From Pontibacillus sp. HMF3514 (lineage in GTDB: Bacteria > Bacillota > Bacilli > Bacillales > BH030062), in assembly GCF_009858175.1 (NCBI RefSeq), contig NZ_CP047393.1:930001-994000 (forward strand): 64,000 nucleotides of DNA. The letters are read 5' to 3'. Positions 19,431-28,719 of this stretch are shown in pieces. The position numbers and the translations under genes were made by a program. Each line of letters begins with the position of its first letter. The first letter of the stretch is position 1. The notes under the pieces are model-generated. The model ran no database searches. It saw only the letters and a list, made by a program, of their open reading frames with translations, and was not told the DNA's origin.

Positions 19431-19568
19431 GATTTTCGTATTTTTTCGTTTTGCGCGTTCTTCTAATTGCGATTTTGCTTGTTGATCCACCACATCTTCG
19501 GAGTTTCCTTGTGGGTTTACATTGGCTGAGTTTTTCATGCCACGGTTTTGATTTTTGCGTTTGCTCAT
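19428..19568 (-). CDS. Small basic hydrophilic protein, unknown
   Basis: A 46-aa protein (MSKRKNQNRGMKNSANVNPQ...) that is lysine- and asparagine-rich, with a helical QLEERAKRKN tail. The layout resembles the small spore-associated proteins of Bacillaceae, but I cannot assign it to a family. The ATG at 19568 follows GGAGGTG. It has its own terminator and lies between the CoA-disulfide reductase and the DUF4349 gene. Confidence 0.7.
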   Translation of the reverse strand: MSKRKNQNRGMKNSANVNPQGNSEDVVDQQAKSQLEERAKRKNTKI

Positions 19569-19611
19569 ATTAACTCACCTCCACGTATATTGTGTGGAAG
19601 AGAGGAGGCAT

Positions 19612-21270
19612 TTATCCAACAGTGATTTTAGCTCCCAATCCTTTAGCAATAGAATAAGTTCTCCAACCACCATCGACATTTCGAACTTCAAAGCCGTTTA
19701 GCCACAAAACTTTAGAAGCTAGATAACCGCGAAGGCCAGCTTGACACATGACATTGATACGCTGCCCTTTAGGGATTTCATCAAGGCGGTCACGCAATTC
19801 GTCTAATGGAATATTAAGTGAGCCAGATAGGAATCCTTTTTCAAATTCATTTGGATTTCGAACATCAATTAGCACTTCACCATCACTTATGGCTTGATCA
19901 ATCTCATCCCAGTGAATAATTTCAATATCTCCATCTAATACGTTGGTGGCCACATAACCTGCCATATTAATTGGATCCTTGGCAGAAGAATAAGGTGGTG
20001 CATAGGCAAGCTCAAGGTTTGGTAGGTCACGTACACTCAATCCGCCTTTGATAGCTGTAGCAATCACATCTATACGTTTATCTGCACCTTTTTTAGAAAC
20101 AATTTGCGCTCCAAAAATGTCACCAACAGGGCTAAATAGTAACTTGATTGCCATTTGTTCAGCTCCAGGATAATAACCTGCGTGAGAACCAGGGTGAATG
20201 TGGATCGTTTGATAAGGGATACCAGATGCTTTTAACCTTTTCTCATTCACACCCGTAGTTGCCACTGTATAATCAAAAACCTTCACAATGGATGTTCCTA
20301 ACGTGCCAGGGTAGGATTGGTCCCCACCATAGATATTATCAGCAACAATGCGACCTTGACGATTGGCTGGCCATGCTAGAGGAACCATAGTAGGTTGTTT
20401 TAAAATATAATCCTGAACTTCAATTGCATCTCCAATTGCATAAATGGATATATCATTGGTGCGGAGATGGTCATCTACTACAATACCTCCACGGCTTCCT
20501 GTTTCTAATCCAGCTTCTTGGGCTAGTGTACTCTCAGGTTTTACACCGATAGAAAGAATCGTCATATCGGTTTCGATTCGTTTGCCACTTTCCAGAATAA
20601 CAGTGTTTTTTTCAAAAGATTTCACACCATCTTGTAGGAGAAGTTCAACACCATGTGCTGATAATTCTTGATGGACATAGGCAGCCATTTCAGGATCAAC
20701 AGGACCCATTACCTGATCACCCTTTTCTACAAGAGATACCTTCATGCCTCTTTCGACAAGGTTTTCAGCCATTTCAATACCAATGAAACCACCACCAATA
20801 ATCGTGGCGTGCTTCGGCTGTTTATCGTCTACATAACCTTTGATTTTATCCGTATCCGGAATATTGCGTAAGGTAAATACATTGGCTTCACGAATTCCAG
20901 GTATAGGCGGTACGATTGGTTTAGCGCCAGGGGAGAGGATGAGTTGATCGTAGCTTTCTTCATAAACCTCTCCTGTTATCAAGTTTTTGGCCTTTATCAT
21001 TTTTTGTTCTCGGTCAATTTCTGTGGCTTCTGTTAAGTTTCGTATATCGAGATTGAATCGTTGTTTCATACCTTCTACTGTTTGAACGAGAAGCTTTTGA
21101 CGATCGTGTATCGTTTCTCCTATATAGTAAGGTAATCCACAATTGGCAAAAGATATGTGTTCACCACGCTCTATTAAAACGATATGACTTTCTTCATCCA
21201 AGCGTCTAAGACGTGCAGCAGCAGTAGCTCCCCCAGCAACACCGCCGATAATAACGATTTTTTTAGTCAT
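19612..21270 (-). CDS. cdr: CoA-disulfide reductase with C-terminal rhodanese domain
   Basis: This flavoenzyme reduces CoA disulfide and may also reduce per- or polysulfides. The 552-aa protein starts with a FAD-binding GGVAGGATAAARLRR, carries the active-site Cys44 in SFANCGLPYYIG and has a second NAD(P) Rossmann motif (IIGGGFIGIEMAENL). Its C-terminus is a rhodanese domain with the catalytic Cys in NVMCQAGLRG. The fused form is known in Bacilli as CoADR-Rhd. In organisms that use CoA or bacillithiol as thiols this helps keep redox balance. It is monocistronic. Confidence 0.9.
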   Translation of the reverse strand: MTKKIVIIGGVAGGATAAARLRRLDEESHIVLIERGEHISFANCGLPYYIGETIHDRQKLLVQTVEGMKQRFNLDIRNLTEATEIDREQKMIKAKNLITGEVYEESYDQLILSPGAKPIVPPIPGIREANVFTLRNIPDTDKIKGYVDDKQPKHATIIGGGFIGIEMAENLVERGMKVSLVEKGDQVMGPVDPEMAAYVHQELSAHGVELLLQDGVKSFEKNTVILESGKRIETDMTILSIGVKPESTLAQEAGLETGSRGGIVVDDHLRTNDISIYAIGDAIEVQDYILKQPTMVPLAWPANRQGRIVADNIYGGDQSYPGTLGTSIVKVFDYTVATTGVNEKRLKASGIPYQTIHIHPGSHAGYYPGAEQMAIKLLFSPVGDIFGAQIVSKKGADKRIDVIATAIKGGLSVRDLPNLELAYAPPYSSAKDPINMAGYVATNVLDGDIEIIHWDEIDQAISDGEVLIDVRNPNEFEKGFLSGSLNIPLDELRDRLDEIPKGQRINVMCQAGLRGYLASKVLWLNGFEVRNVDGGWRTYSIAKGLGAKITVG

Positions 21271-21384
21271 AGATTATCCCTCCATCAGCTTAACTTTTAT
21301 ACCCCTAACCGTATTTTAATTTTAATTAGGAGGGAAGTAAATAGGTTTTGATGGATAGATGTGACAGTTCTGTTGCAATTCATA

Positions 21385-21420
21385 AAAATAGAGCAAACCT
21401 TGTTTTAAGGTCTGCTCTAT
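21385..21420 (-). terminator. Terminator of the beta-propeller gene
   Basis: Read leftward, ATAGAGCAGACCTT pairs with AAGGTTTGCTCTAT and is followed by a T-rich run, 7 bases after the stop codon. Confidence 0.88.
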
Positions 21421-21426
21421 TGAAAA

Positions 21427-23652
21427 TTATTTATATAGATCTTCTGGAAACTGAACCTCTGAGATCTTTTCTTCTGTATTTAAATCCATTGCTTCCATTC
21501 TATTATTAGAAAACGTGTAGAACGTATCTCCAATGGACATCATTCGTGCGATGCGGTGGTCCCATTCTGGGTAGTGAAGCTCTTTGTCTGGCTGATGTGT
21601 AACTCTTGTTTTGAAGGTGAATCCTTCTTCTGGTGTTACCGAATATAAGTACGCGCCTTCAAAAACAAACTCATGCATACCAGGTGTCGTATCTTCACTT
21701 AGTTCGATCTTTTCATTCACCATAATCGGGAAACCGAATAAGTTTTTGTCTGCATGATAGTAAAGGGCTTTGTGGTTGTGACTCAATTCAGAGTTGGTAC
21801 CACGACCTCCGATTAACTCGACATCTTTTTCAATTGGATTGTTTACATCACTGATATCAAATAAGGAAAGTTTAACACCATCTGTTGTAATACGACCGTC
21901 ACTTAACTGTTTGGTTTGTTTTCCGAATCCAACCACATGATTATCTCCAATTGGATGCAGGTAGTTACTAAAACCAGGGATTTTTAACTTCCCTAATACT
22001 TTAGGGGACTCAGCATTTTGTAGGTCGATAACAAATAACGGGTCCACTTGTTTAAAGGTTACAAGGTAAGCTCGGTTTTGCATGAATCGAACACTATAGA
22101 TACGTTCTCCTTCAGCTAGCCCTTCAAGTTTGCCTAGGCGATTTAATGAGCTATCGAATGTGTATAGATTATTTTCAGATGGGTTTTGATCATCCCACAT
22201 ATGGCCTTTCGTTGTGGCAACACGGAATGTACCTTCTCGTTCATCCATCGCGAACTGGTTAATGAGGGTGCCAGGCACTTTTGCTTCTGCATCATATGTT
22301 ACATTCGTGCCATCAACACCAAATTGATAGATTTTTGTATCAGGTGTTGTAGCCTGTTCACGAGGCATTGTGGAAGCCTGCTTTAGGTTAGGATAATCAC
22401 GAACAGCCATATAGATATGCTCTTTTGACATATAAACGGTTTGGCCTGATCCGAGATACGTTTTGACATTTGCTTTTTCCTTGTCTTTTGTCACGTCAAA
22501 AGATGTAATCGTAACGAATGTTGTATCATCACTATCGGGTAACTTATGCATGCGATCATAGGAGATAGGCATGGATTCAGAGCTAACGGCTGAGTCCTTG
22601 TATCTCGGACGAGGATCTTCTTGTTCTTGAGTTCCATCTTCAAGTTTGGTATCACGTGTCATGATGTGAAAAGGAGGATGCTCATTTGTGATGAAATACA
22701 GGTTTTCATCAATAAGTCTTGATGTCATATAACTTCCTTGAACGGCAACTTCACGAATTTTTTGTGGAGCGGCTGGATTAGAGATGTCATAGACGTAAAC
22801 AGCTGTTTGTCCTCGGTGATAAGGGAGGACCATTTCCTTTGTTACGCCGTCCTCGGTTGTTTGTTTTTGTTTATAAAAGGCTTCTCGTTTATGGCCCATC
22901 ACGACAAGTCGGTCTTCATAGATGTAAATTTCATTAGGATTGAAGTCTTTCTCTTGTATTGTGCTTAGAAGCTTACTGTCTTCAGCAGGATGTGCTTTGG
23001 TAATCGTGATGTCGGTGTTACGTACATAATAGAAGTTCTCACCATCTGATTTTAGAACGTCTGCTTCATCTACGCCTTTTACTTGTGTGTTGGTTTTAGA
23101 GCCGTCATCTCCACTACTTGTGCTTTTGGATTGTTCGGCTGCTGAGTCATTTGTAGCTTCTAATGTTGCTTCATCTCCTCCAGAGAAAGCCTGGTAACGT
23201 AATTCTTGCTTCTTTTGTAACTCTGCTAGAATGTTCATGAAGTTTTCTTTTGAGCCAACTGCAGGAAGCTCATCACGCGTTTGGAAATCAAACTCAAAGT
23301 CATTTGCAAGTTTGTAACCATTTTCTGATTCAACCTTTTGAGAAATGATGAGCTTGAAATGTTGGTTCATCGTATAACCTTCGTCAGGGGATTGGATCGT
23401 TAAAACTTTTCCATCTTGAGATAGTTCGTACGTAACCTCAACTTTTTCATCATTTTCGTTTAATACTCGTACCGTTTCATCTGTGAAGCTGTCTGGTTTC
23501 ATCGACTTTGTGAATGTAACCGTCCAATTTTTATGGACAGGTACGACTTTGGCATCATCATTTACATTAGCTGAGACCATGGTTTGCTGAAGAGCGAACA
23601 CAGTAAATAACGCTACAATGACAGCAGCAACTCCTACATACAATCGTTTCAT
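21427..23652 (-). CDS. Secreted beta-propeller domain protein (COG4880-type)
   Basis: This is a large extracellular protein of 741 aa. The N-terminal signal peptide (MKRLYVGVAAVIVALFTVFA...) is followed by an Ig-like domain (about residues 35-130, VTFTKSMKPDSFTDETVRVL, like bacterial Big_5 or SbsA repeats), a short linker and a long C-terminal beta-propeller domain. The function is unknown; such proteins are often surface-attached or calcium-binding. The ATG at 23652 is preceded by GAGGTG. Confidence 0.85.
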   Translation of the reverse strand: MKRLYVGVAAVIVALFTVFALQQTMVSANVNDDAKVVPVHKNWTVTFTKSMKPDSFTDETVRVLNENDEKVEVTYELSQDGKVLTIQSPDEGYTMNQHFKLIISQKVESENGYKLANDFEFDFQTRDELPAVGSKENFMNILAELQKKQELRYQAFSGGDEATLEATNDSAAEQSKSTSSGDDGSKTNTQVKGVDEADVLKSDGENFYYVRNTDITITKAHPAEDSKLLSTIQEKDFNPNEIYIYEDRLVVMGHKREAFYKQKQTTEDGVTKEMVLPYHRGQTAVYVYDISNPAAPQKIREVAVQGSYMTSRLIDENLYFITNEHPPFHIMTRDTKLEDGTQEQEDPRPRYKDSAVSSESMPISYDRMHKLPDSDDTTFVTITSFDVTKDKEKANVKTYLGSGQTVYMSKEHIYMAVRDYPNLKQASTMPREQATTPDTKIYQFGVDGTNVTYDAEAKVPGTLINQFAMDEREGTFRVATTKGHMWDDQNPSENNLYTFDSSLNRLGKLEGLAEGERIYSVRFMQNRAYLVTFKQVDPLFVIDLQNAESPKVLGKLKIPGFSNYLHPIGDNHVVGFGKQTKQLSDGRITTDGVKLSLFDISDVNNPIEKDVELIGGRGTNSELSHNHKALYYHADKNLFGFPIMVNEKIELSEDTTPGMHEFVFEGAYLYSVTPEEGFTFKTRVTHQPDKELHYPEWDHRIARMMSIGDTFYTFSNNRMEAMDLNTEEKISEVQFPEDLYK

Positions 23653-23796
23653 ATGGACACCTCATTTTCTGCTTGTTTAGTTATGTAGTCGTTGGTGGTG
23701 TGAAAAAGTTACAGTTGAGGGAGAATTTTTATTTGGGGGATGATAAGAGGTAAAAGGGAGTATTGTGGAAAAAGTGTTATTACAGACAACCTCCAC

Positions 23797-24174
23797 ACTA
23801 AGTGGATGATGTTCTTAACTAAATCAGAGGACTTTTACACTAAATGGATGGCGTTCTTCACTAAATCAGAGGACTTCCACACTAAATGGATGGCGTTCTT
23901 AACTAAATCAGAGGACTTCCACACTAAATGGATGGCGTTCTTCACTAAATCAGGGAACTTCTACACTAAATGGATGATGTTCTTCACTAAATCAGAGGAC
24001 TTCCACACTAAATGGATGGTGTTCTTCACTAAATCAGAGGACTTCCACACTAATTAGTTGATGTTCTTCACTAAACCAGAGAACTTCCTCACTAATTAGT
24101 TAATATTCTTCACTAAATTAGAGAACTTCCTCACTTCTATACTGCTTTTCTACACTATTTGATCATTTTCCTGA
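23797..24174. repeat. 21-base tandem array C, core CTTCNNCACTAAAT (18 units)
   Basis: ACTA of the core begins at 23797 and recurs every 21 bases to 24154, 18 units with no insertion or deletion (one copy reads ACTT). Two unit types alternate, one with CAGAGGA and one with GGATGRYG after the core, giving a 42-base super-period over most of the array; the right end decays. It lies upstream of the beta-propeller gene. The core equals the reverse complement of that in array B, 12 kb away. Confidence 0.92.
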
Positions 24175-24212
24175 AGAACTAGCACAGCAGCAATATTGCA
24201 GAGCCTAAAAAA

Positions 24213-24244
24213 TAAAAGCCGTTGGAGCAACTCCAACAGCTTTT
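24213..24244 (-). terminator. Terminator after the small gene at 24254
   Basis: AAAAGCTGTTGGAG pairs with CTCCAACGGCTTTT and is followed on the leftward strand by a T-rich run. Confidence 0.88.
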
Positions 24245-24253
24245 AATCCATAC

Positions 24254-24391
24254 CTATTTATGATCGGTTTTCTTAGAAAATTGACGCTCGCCGCGTTGTC
24301 TTGCTGCTTCGCGTTCTTCATTTTTTTGAGCACGCTTAGCATTGTTGTCGAACGGCTTTTTGTTATCATCTTTTGTATTCTTTGTAGCCAT
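24254..24391 (-). CDS. Small hydrophilic protein, unknown
   Basis: A 45-aa very polar protein (MATKNTKDDNKKPFDNNAKR...) with a basic Arg/Glu-rich helix. It lacks a signal peptide. The KPFDNNAKRAQKN pattern is one I associate with a conserved small-protein family of Bacillaceae that is often mis-named; the function is unknown. The ATG at 24391 is preceded by AAGGAGTG. A terminator follows. The DegV gene lies 50 bases upstream in the same direction. Confidence 0.7.
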   Translation of the reverse strand: MATKNTKDDNKKPFDNNAKRAQKNEEREAARQRGERQFSKKTDHK

Positions 24392-24444
24392 GGAATCCCA
24401 CTCCTTTCAACATTCTGTCTTAGAATGTGTAGAAAGAGGGGAGA

Positions 24445-25305
24445 CTACTCATAAGACTTGTTTAAGAAAAAGAGTGCAATCGTTCCAGGACCCGCGTGAG
24501 CACCGATGGCAGATCCGATCTGATGGATAATAATTTCTTTTGTTCCATGTTCTTCACGAATCATTTCAGCCAGCTGTTCAGCACGCTCAGCATCGTCACC
24601 GTGTGAAATAGCTATTGGTTGATTTCCTAGGTCCTCACCGCGTTCATTCATAAGTTCAAGCATACGCTTAAGAACCTTTTTCTGTCCACGAATTTTTTCT
24701 AATGGAATAAGCTGCCCATTTTCCACGTGGAGTAATGGCTTGATTTTAAGCATGGTACCGACAAAAGCAGCTGCAGCACTTACACGACCACCGCGCTTTA
24801 GGTACTCTAAATCATCTACGGTAAAGATATGTTCCATATGATTCATATGGCTTTCTGCTTTTTTAAGTAAAGTTTCCATATCAGCGCTTTCTTGAGCGAG
24901 TTGAGCTACACGGCGCACGACAAGACCATACCCTAATGAAGCACAATGAGTATCTATTACTTCTAATTGAAAGTCAGGATACTCTTCTAATACTTCCTGT
25001 TGCATCATTTTGGCGGTTTGATACGTACCTGATAGTTCGGATGATAAAGCTAAATAAAGACAAGGTTGTCCTTTTTTTGCATACTCCTCGAATAAATCTT
25101 TAAAAGTGTGTGGGGAAACCTGAGAGGTCTTAGGTGCTTTGCCATTACGCATCGCATCGTATACATCTTTCGATTGGATGTCTACCGCATCTAAATAATC
25201 TTGATCATCTAAATGAACGGTAAGTGAAACACGTTTGATGCCATACTGTTCTATGTAGGAATCCGGTAAATCACTAGCTGAATCAGCTATAATTTGAACG
25301 TTCAT
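24445..25305 (-). CDS. yitS: DegV family fatty-acid-binding protein (YitS)
   Basis: This 286-aa protein has the two-domain DegV fold and, in known members (FakB), binds fatty acids and presents them to the kinase FakA. The N-terminus IIADSASDLPDSYIEQY and the GKAPKTSQVS motif fit. I chose ATG 25305 over the GTG three codons upstream because the GTG lies inside the AGAGGTGG ribosome binding site. It diverges from the yitT gene, as in B. subtilis where yitS and yitT are neighbours. Confidence 0.85.
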   Translation of the reverse strand: MNVQIIADSASDLPDSYIEQYGIKRVSLTVHLDDQDYLDAVDIQSKDVYDAMRNGKAPKTSQVSPHTFKDLFEEYAKKGQPCLYLALSSELSGTYQTAKMMQQEVLEEYPDFQLEVIDTHCASLGYGLVVRRVAQLAQESADMETLLKKAESHMNHMEHIFTVDDLEYLKRGGRVSAAAAFVGTMLKIKPLLHVENGQLIPLEKIRGQKKVLKRMLELMNERGEDLGNQPIAISHGDDAERAEQLAEMIREEHGTKEIIIHQIGSAIGAHAGPGTIALFFLNKSYE

Positions 25306-25501
25306 TTTTTCCACCTCTTTAATTTTAGACCTTTTGACCTTAGTTTAAGCCTAAGGCGAAAGGTAGTCAAAGTTTTTATTTTCAACTAGGACTATAGTAT
25401 GATTTTACAATAAAACACAATTTAACCTAAAGAGTCTTGATTTTCCATTCAAAAGGGTGATACAAAGAAGAAAGGGAATTGTCGAACTGAAGGAGGACTT
25501 T

Positions 25502-26347
25502 ATGTTTTTTATTGAAATAAGACGAATTATGGTAGTCATTTTAGGAGCTGTACTTAACGCTATCTCGCTAAACCTCTTCCTAATCAAGGCTAACGTGTAT
25601 GCGAGCGGTTTTACTGGTGTAGCTCAGTTAATTTCTAGTGTGTTCCAAGATAAATTAGGAATCGGTATTACAACTGGTGTGCTATTATTCATCTTAAACA
25701 TACCTGTTATCATTCTAGGTTGGTTAAAAGTTGGTAAAGGATTTACCATTTATAGTATGATTTCGGTCATTTTTACCACTTTATTCCTAGAGATTATTCC
25801 AGTCCAACAACTATCTACTGACATCCTTCTAAACGCCGTTTTTGGCGGTGTAATAGGGGCTGTAGGCGTTGGGATTACCCTGAAATGGGGTGCTTCAACG
25901 GGTGGTATGGACATCGTAGCCATGCTTTTATCAAGGATTAAGGATCGCCCAATTGGGACTTATTTCTTTATTTTGAATGGAATGATTATCATTTTGGCTG
26001 GTTTGTTGTATGATGAGGAAAAGGCCCTTTATACGATTGTGACACTTTATGTTTCTACTCGTGTGATCGATGCAATTCATACACGTCACGAAAAACTAAC
26101 AGCAATGATCATTACAACCAAAGCAGAAGAGTTACAACAAGCAATTCACGCTAAAATGGTAAGGGGAATTACACAGGTTCCTGCGAAGGGTGCATTTACC
26201 AAACAGGACAAGGATATGCTAATCATGGTAATTACCCGTTACGAACTTTACGATCTAGAGCACATTATTAAAGATGTTGACCCACATGCATTCACGAACA
26301 TTGTACAAACTACAGGCATCTTCGGATTCTTTCGACGTGATGACTAA
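25502..26347 (+). CDS. yitT: YitT family membrane protein (DUF161/DUF2179)
   Basis: This 281-aa protein has about five N-terminal transmembrane segments (VVILGAVLNAISLNLFLIKANVYASGFTG at the start) and a cytoplasmic C-terminal DUF2179 domain (residues ~215-280, ending VVQTTGIFGFFRRDD-like). The ATG at 25502 follows AAGGAGG; the longer frame is not supported. The function of the family is unknown. It neighbours yitS and the BsuPI lipoprotein gene, as in B. subtilis. Confidence 0.87.
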   Translation: MFFIEIRRIMVVILGAVLNAISLNLFLIKANVYASGFTGVAQLISSVFQDKLGIGITTGVLLFILNIPVIILGWLKVGKGFTIYSMISVIFTTLFLEIIPVQQLSTDILLNAVFGGVIGAVGVGITLKWGASTGGMDIVAMLLSRIKDRPIGTYFFILNGMIIILAGLLYDEEKALYTIVTLYVSTRVIDAIHTRHEKLTAMIITTKAEELQQAIHAKMVRGITQVPAKGAFTKQDKDMLIMVITRYELYDLEHIIKDVDPHAFTNIVQTTGIFGFFRRDD

Positions 26348-26414
26348 AATGAAACTAAAATGCATGTCATTCCGACTAATAGGGTGAATAATAAGAAAAG
26401 GATGTGTGACGAGC

Positions 26415-27269
26415 ATGAAAAAACTTCTTGTTCTTGTCATGGCAATGCTGTTTGTTGCTGCCGGTTGCTCCGGAACAAATGAAGCAAATGGCAAAGAAGA
26501 CACAAATTCCTCTGATAACACGAACAAAAACGATGAAACAAAAGAGGAAGTAAACCTTGAACAATTACTGCAGCAACTAGAAATGACAGCCGATGTACAA
26601 GCAGACGCCGATAAAGTAGATTTTAATTTCCAAATGAAAAACACAGGTGAAAAAGCGGTAAAGCTTACCTTCCCATCTGGTCAGCAATACGAAGTAATCG
26701 TGAAAAATGCTGAAGGTGAAGAAGTATATCGCTATTCAAAAGGAAAAGCCTTCACTGAAGCTTTAGTAAATAAGGAAATTAAGCCAGGTGAAGCACTATC
26801 CTGGAAATCTTCATGGAACTACAAGCAAGATGGTGAACGTGTGGAAGCAGGCACATACACTGCTGATATCACAATACTACCAGCTAAAATTAATAAACAA
26901 ACCATTGACGCTCAACCATTCCAATTAACTCAAAACTTTGAAGTTCCATCTGGTGAGCAAACGTTCCGTAACGTGAAAGTTACTGAAAATGCAAATGGTG
27001 ATTATACCGTTACAGGTGAAGCTCGTGCATTTGAAGCTTCATTTGCTTATAACGTTGAAGATGGACATAACTTGTTAGTGCCAGAGCAAAACGTAACAGC
27101 AAGCAAAGGTGCTCCAAACTGGGGAACATTTGAGTTTGATGTAAAGATTGCTAAGGATAAGCTTCCTTCAAATGGAACACTTACACTAACTCTTTACACG
27201 AAGAGTGCCAAAGACGGTTCTGTTGAAAATGTTAAATTTGTAAAACTAGATACTTTCCAACCTGAATAA
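26415..27269 (+). CDS. BsuPI and Gmad2 domain lipoprotein
   Basis: This 284-aa surface lipoprotein has a lipobox VAAGC (Cys at about 19) and a Glu/Asn-rich linker. A BsuPI-type domain (about residues 60-165: VDFNFQMKNTGEKAVKLTFPSGQQYEVIV) is followed by a Gmad2/Ig-like domain (about 175-280: FRNVKVTENANGDYTVTGEARAFEASF). B. subtilis Ipi, the intracellular proteinase inhibitor, is encoded next to yitT; this copy is larger, exported and fused to Gmad2, so an inhibitor role is uncertain. ATG 26415 is preferred over GTG 26406. A terminator follows. Confidence 0.82.
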   Translation: MKKLLVLVMAMLFVAAGCSGTNEANGKEDTNSSDNTNKNDETKEEVNLEQLLQQLEMTADVQADADKVDFNFQMKNTGEKAVKLTFPSGQQYEVIVKNAEGEEVYRYSKGKAFTEALVNKEIKPGEALSWKSSWNYKQDGERVEAGTYTADITILPAKINKQTIDAQPFQLTQNFEVPSGEQTFRNVKVTENANGDYTVTGEARAFEASFAYNVEDGHNLLVPEQNVTASKGAPNWGTFEFDVKIAKDKLPSNGTLTLTLYTKSAKDGSVENVKFVKLDTFQPE

Positions 27270-27289
27270 TAGAAGGTTGTTTATAAAAG

Positions 27290-27324
27290 AATCCGCTACT
27301 CCTTTTGAGGAGAGCGGATTTTTT
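27290..27324 (+). terminator. Terminator of the BsuPI lipoprotein gene
   Basis: AATCCGCT pairs with AGCGGATT and is followed by T residues, with a small internal CCT/AGG stem, 20 bases after the stop codon. Confidence 0.9.
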
Positions 27325-27370
27325 ATGGTTTACCTTTAGTTGTTTATAAAACACAATGGCTGCCATAGCT

Positions 27371-27406
27371 TTTTAAAAAACGCACTCCCTAAAGTAAGAG
27401 AGTGCG
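27371..27406 (-). terminator. Terminator of the Nfu-N gene
   Basis: Read leftward, CGCACTC / GAGTGCG forms a stem that ends in six T residues, 15 bases after the stop codon. Confidence 0.8.
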
Positions 27407-27420
27407 CTCTTCATACTTGC

Positions 27421-27684
27421 TTAGTAACCGTATTTCTCAAGCGTATTCTTCACTTCATCTGTCAGGGCATCCCAATCAGCGTCGAACTTTTTGTTAACCG
27501 TGATGAAGTTTTGGAAACCGAAGACATTGTCTACTCCTTCAAGCTCCATTAGGTCATTCAAAATATCATGTTCACTGGTTTGACCAGGCATAACAGAGAC
27601 TGATCCATCTCCTTGGAAAATCATTCGGTCTGTAGTGAATTTCATTGCGTTCGGATTTGGTGTTGGTTGTGCTTGTACAGCCAT
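27421..27684 (-). CDS. NifU/Nfu N-terminal domain protein
   Basis: This 87-aa protein consists of the Nfu N-terminal scaffold domain alone (QPTPNPNAMKF near the start, then EGVDNVFGFQNFITVNK). It lacks the C-terminal CxxC iron-sulfur domain of full Nfu proteins. Such single-domain proteins are known in Bacilli; the role in iron-sulfur assembly is inferred only. The ATG at 27684 is preceded by GAGGAGGG. It is monocistronic with a terminator. Confidence 0.82.
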   Translation of the reverse strand: MAVQAQPTPNPNAMKFTTDRMIFQGDGSVSVMPGQTSEHDILNDLMELEGVDNVFGFQNFITVNKKFDADWDALTDEVKNTLEKYGY

Positions 27685-27840
27685 ACAAAAATCCCTCCTC
27701 TATTTAATCCAATTTTATCTTAGCATGAATTGCGCGATCAACAAAGCATGTCCTTTTCGTGAACAATCATGAATTCTTTCAATATTAAAAAGAATTTGTG
27801 ATAAAATGGAAGCGAAACGAGGGAAAGGTGTGAGACGAAG

Positions 27841-28662
27841 ATGCAAACGGTACAAACGTTAAAGCAAAAACTGCAATCTTTTGATAACTTTGAACATGTT
27901 GCACAGCAAGAATCACACACCTTATTAGACGATATGTTAAAACATATAGGGAGTCCAGATCCGGTGTTAAGGGACGAGCTAATTTATAGCGCACTAGCGA
28001 TTTGGGTTTTAAATGAAAAATTTGATCAGGATCATTTACGAGAATTATATGATCTGGCATTAAGCGATGATTATCTTTTCTATCAAATCGGGAACAGAGG
28101 AGACGATTCAGTCTTCACTCGCAGTTTTTCTGTGTTATTATTACCTCCTATTTTACAAATCCATAAACAAAGCTCATTCCTATCACGAGAAGAGCTAACA
28201 AATGGAGTAGAAACACTGATTCATTATTTTAAGAAAGAACAAGATACCAGGGGTTATGTAGCGGAGAAAGGATGGGCTCACAGTATCGCTCATGCAGCTG
28301 ATGCACTTGAATCCTTCGCAAGCTGTAAGGAAATTGAAGAACAGGACTTGTTGTCCGTTTTTAATGCGGTAAAAAAAGTCATAACACAACCTTCTCAATA
28401 TATTAACGGTGAGGATGAACGCCTTATCAATGCCCTTGAAACGATTTTTCCAAAGGTAGCTGATTGCTTTATCATTGAATGGATCCAATCATTTGGATCA
28501 GTTCTTGATAAAGTTGAAGGCCATGAGGAGGATGCCATTCACTTCAATATCAAGACGTTTCTTCGCTCTATGTATTTCCGGTTCGTTTGGAGAGAGGAAA
28601 AACGATACAGAGAGGCTATTTTGGATACGTTAGAACCAATCGAGAAAATAGGAGCCTATTAA
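27841..28662 (+). CDS. DUF2785 family protein
   Basis: This 273-aa soluble, helix-rich protein carries the DUF2785 signature YVAEKGWAHSIAHAADALESF (about residues 138-158) and LYDLALSDDYLFYQIG. Its function is unknown; it is often encoded near resistance or accessory genes. The ATG at 27841 follows AAAGGTG. It is followed after 57 bases by a small membrane protein gene in the same direction. Confidence 0.8.
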   Translation: MQTVQTLKQKLQSFDNFEHVAQQESHTLLDDMLKHIGSPDPVLRDELIYSALAIWVLNEKFDQDHLRELYDLALSDDYLFYQIGNRGDDSVFTRSFSVLLLPPILQIHKQSSFLSREELTNGVETLIHYFKKEQDTRGYVAEKGWAHSIAHAADALESFASCKEIEEQDLLSVFNAVKKVITQPSQYINGEDERLINALETIFPKVADCFIIEWIQSFGSVLDKVEGHEEDAIHFNIKTFLRSMYFRFVWREEKRYREAILDTLEPIEKIGAY

Positions 28663-28719
28663 GTTGTTATCATCTATCAAAGAGGGAATGGTTTAGTAAA
28701 ACATAGAAAAGAAGGCGAT

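Noticed and set aside
23740-24057. Protein-coding gene for a TKSEDFHTKWMAFF-type repeat protein
   Set aside because: The frame is open only because the DNA period (21) is divisible by 3. There is no ribosome binding site, and other frames of the array are open too.
23797-24174. CRISPR array
   Set aside because: The units are 21 bases with a short degenerate core and repeated, not unique, spacer-like parts; no cas genes are nearby.
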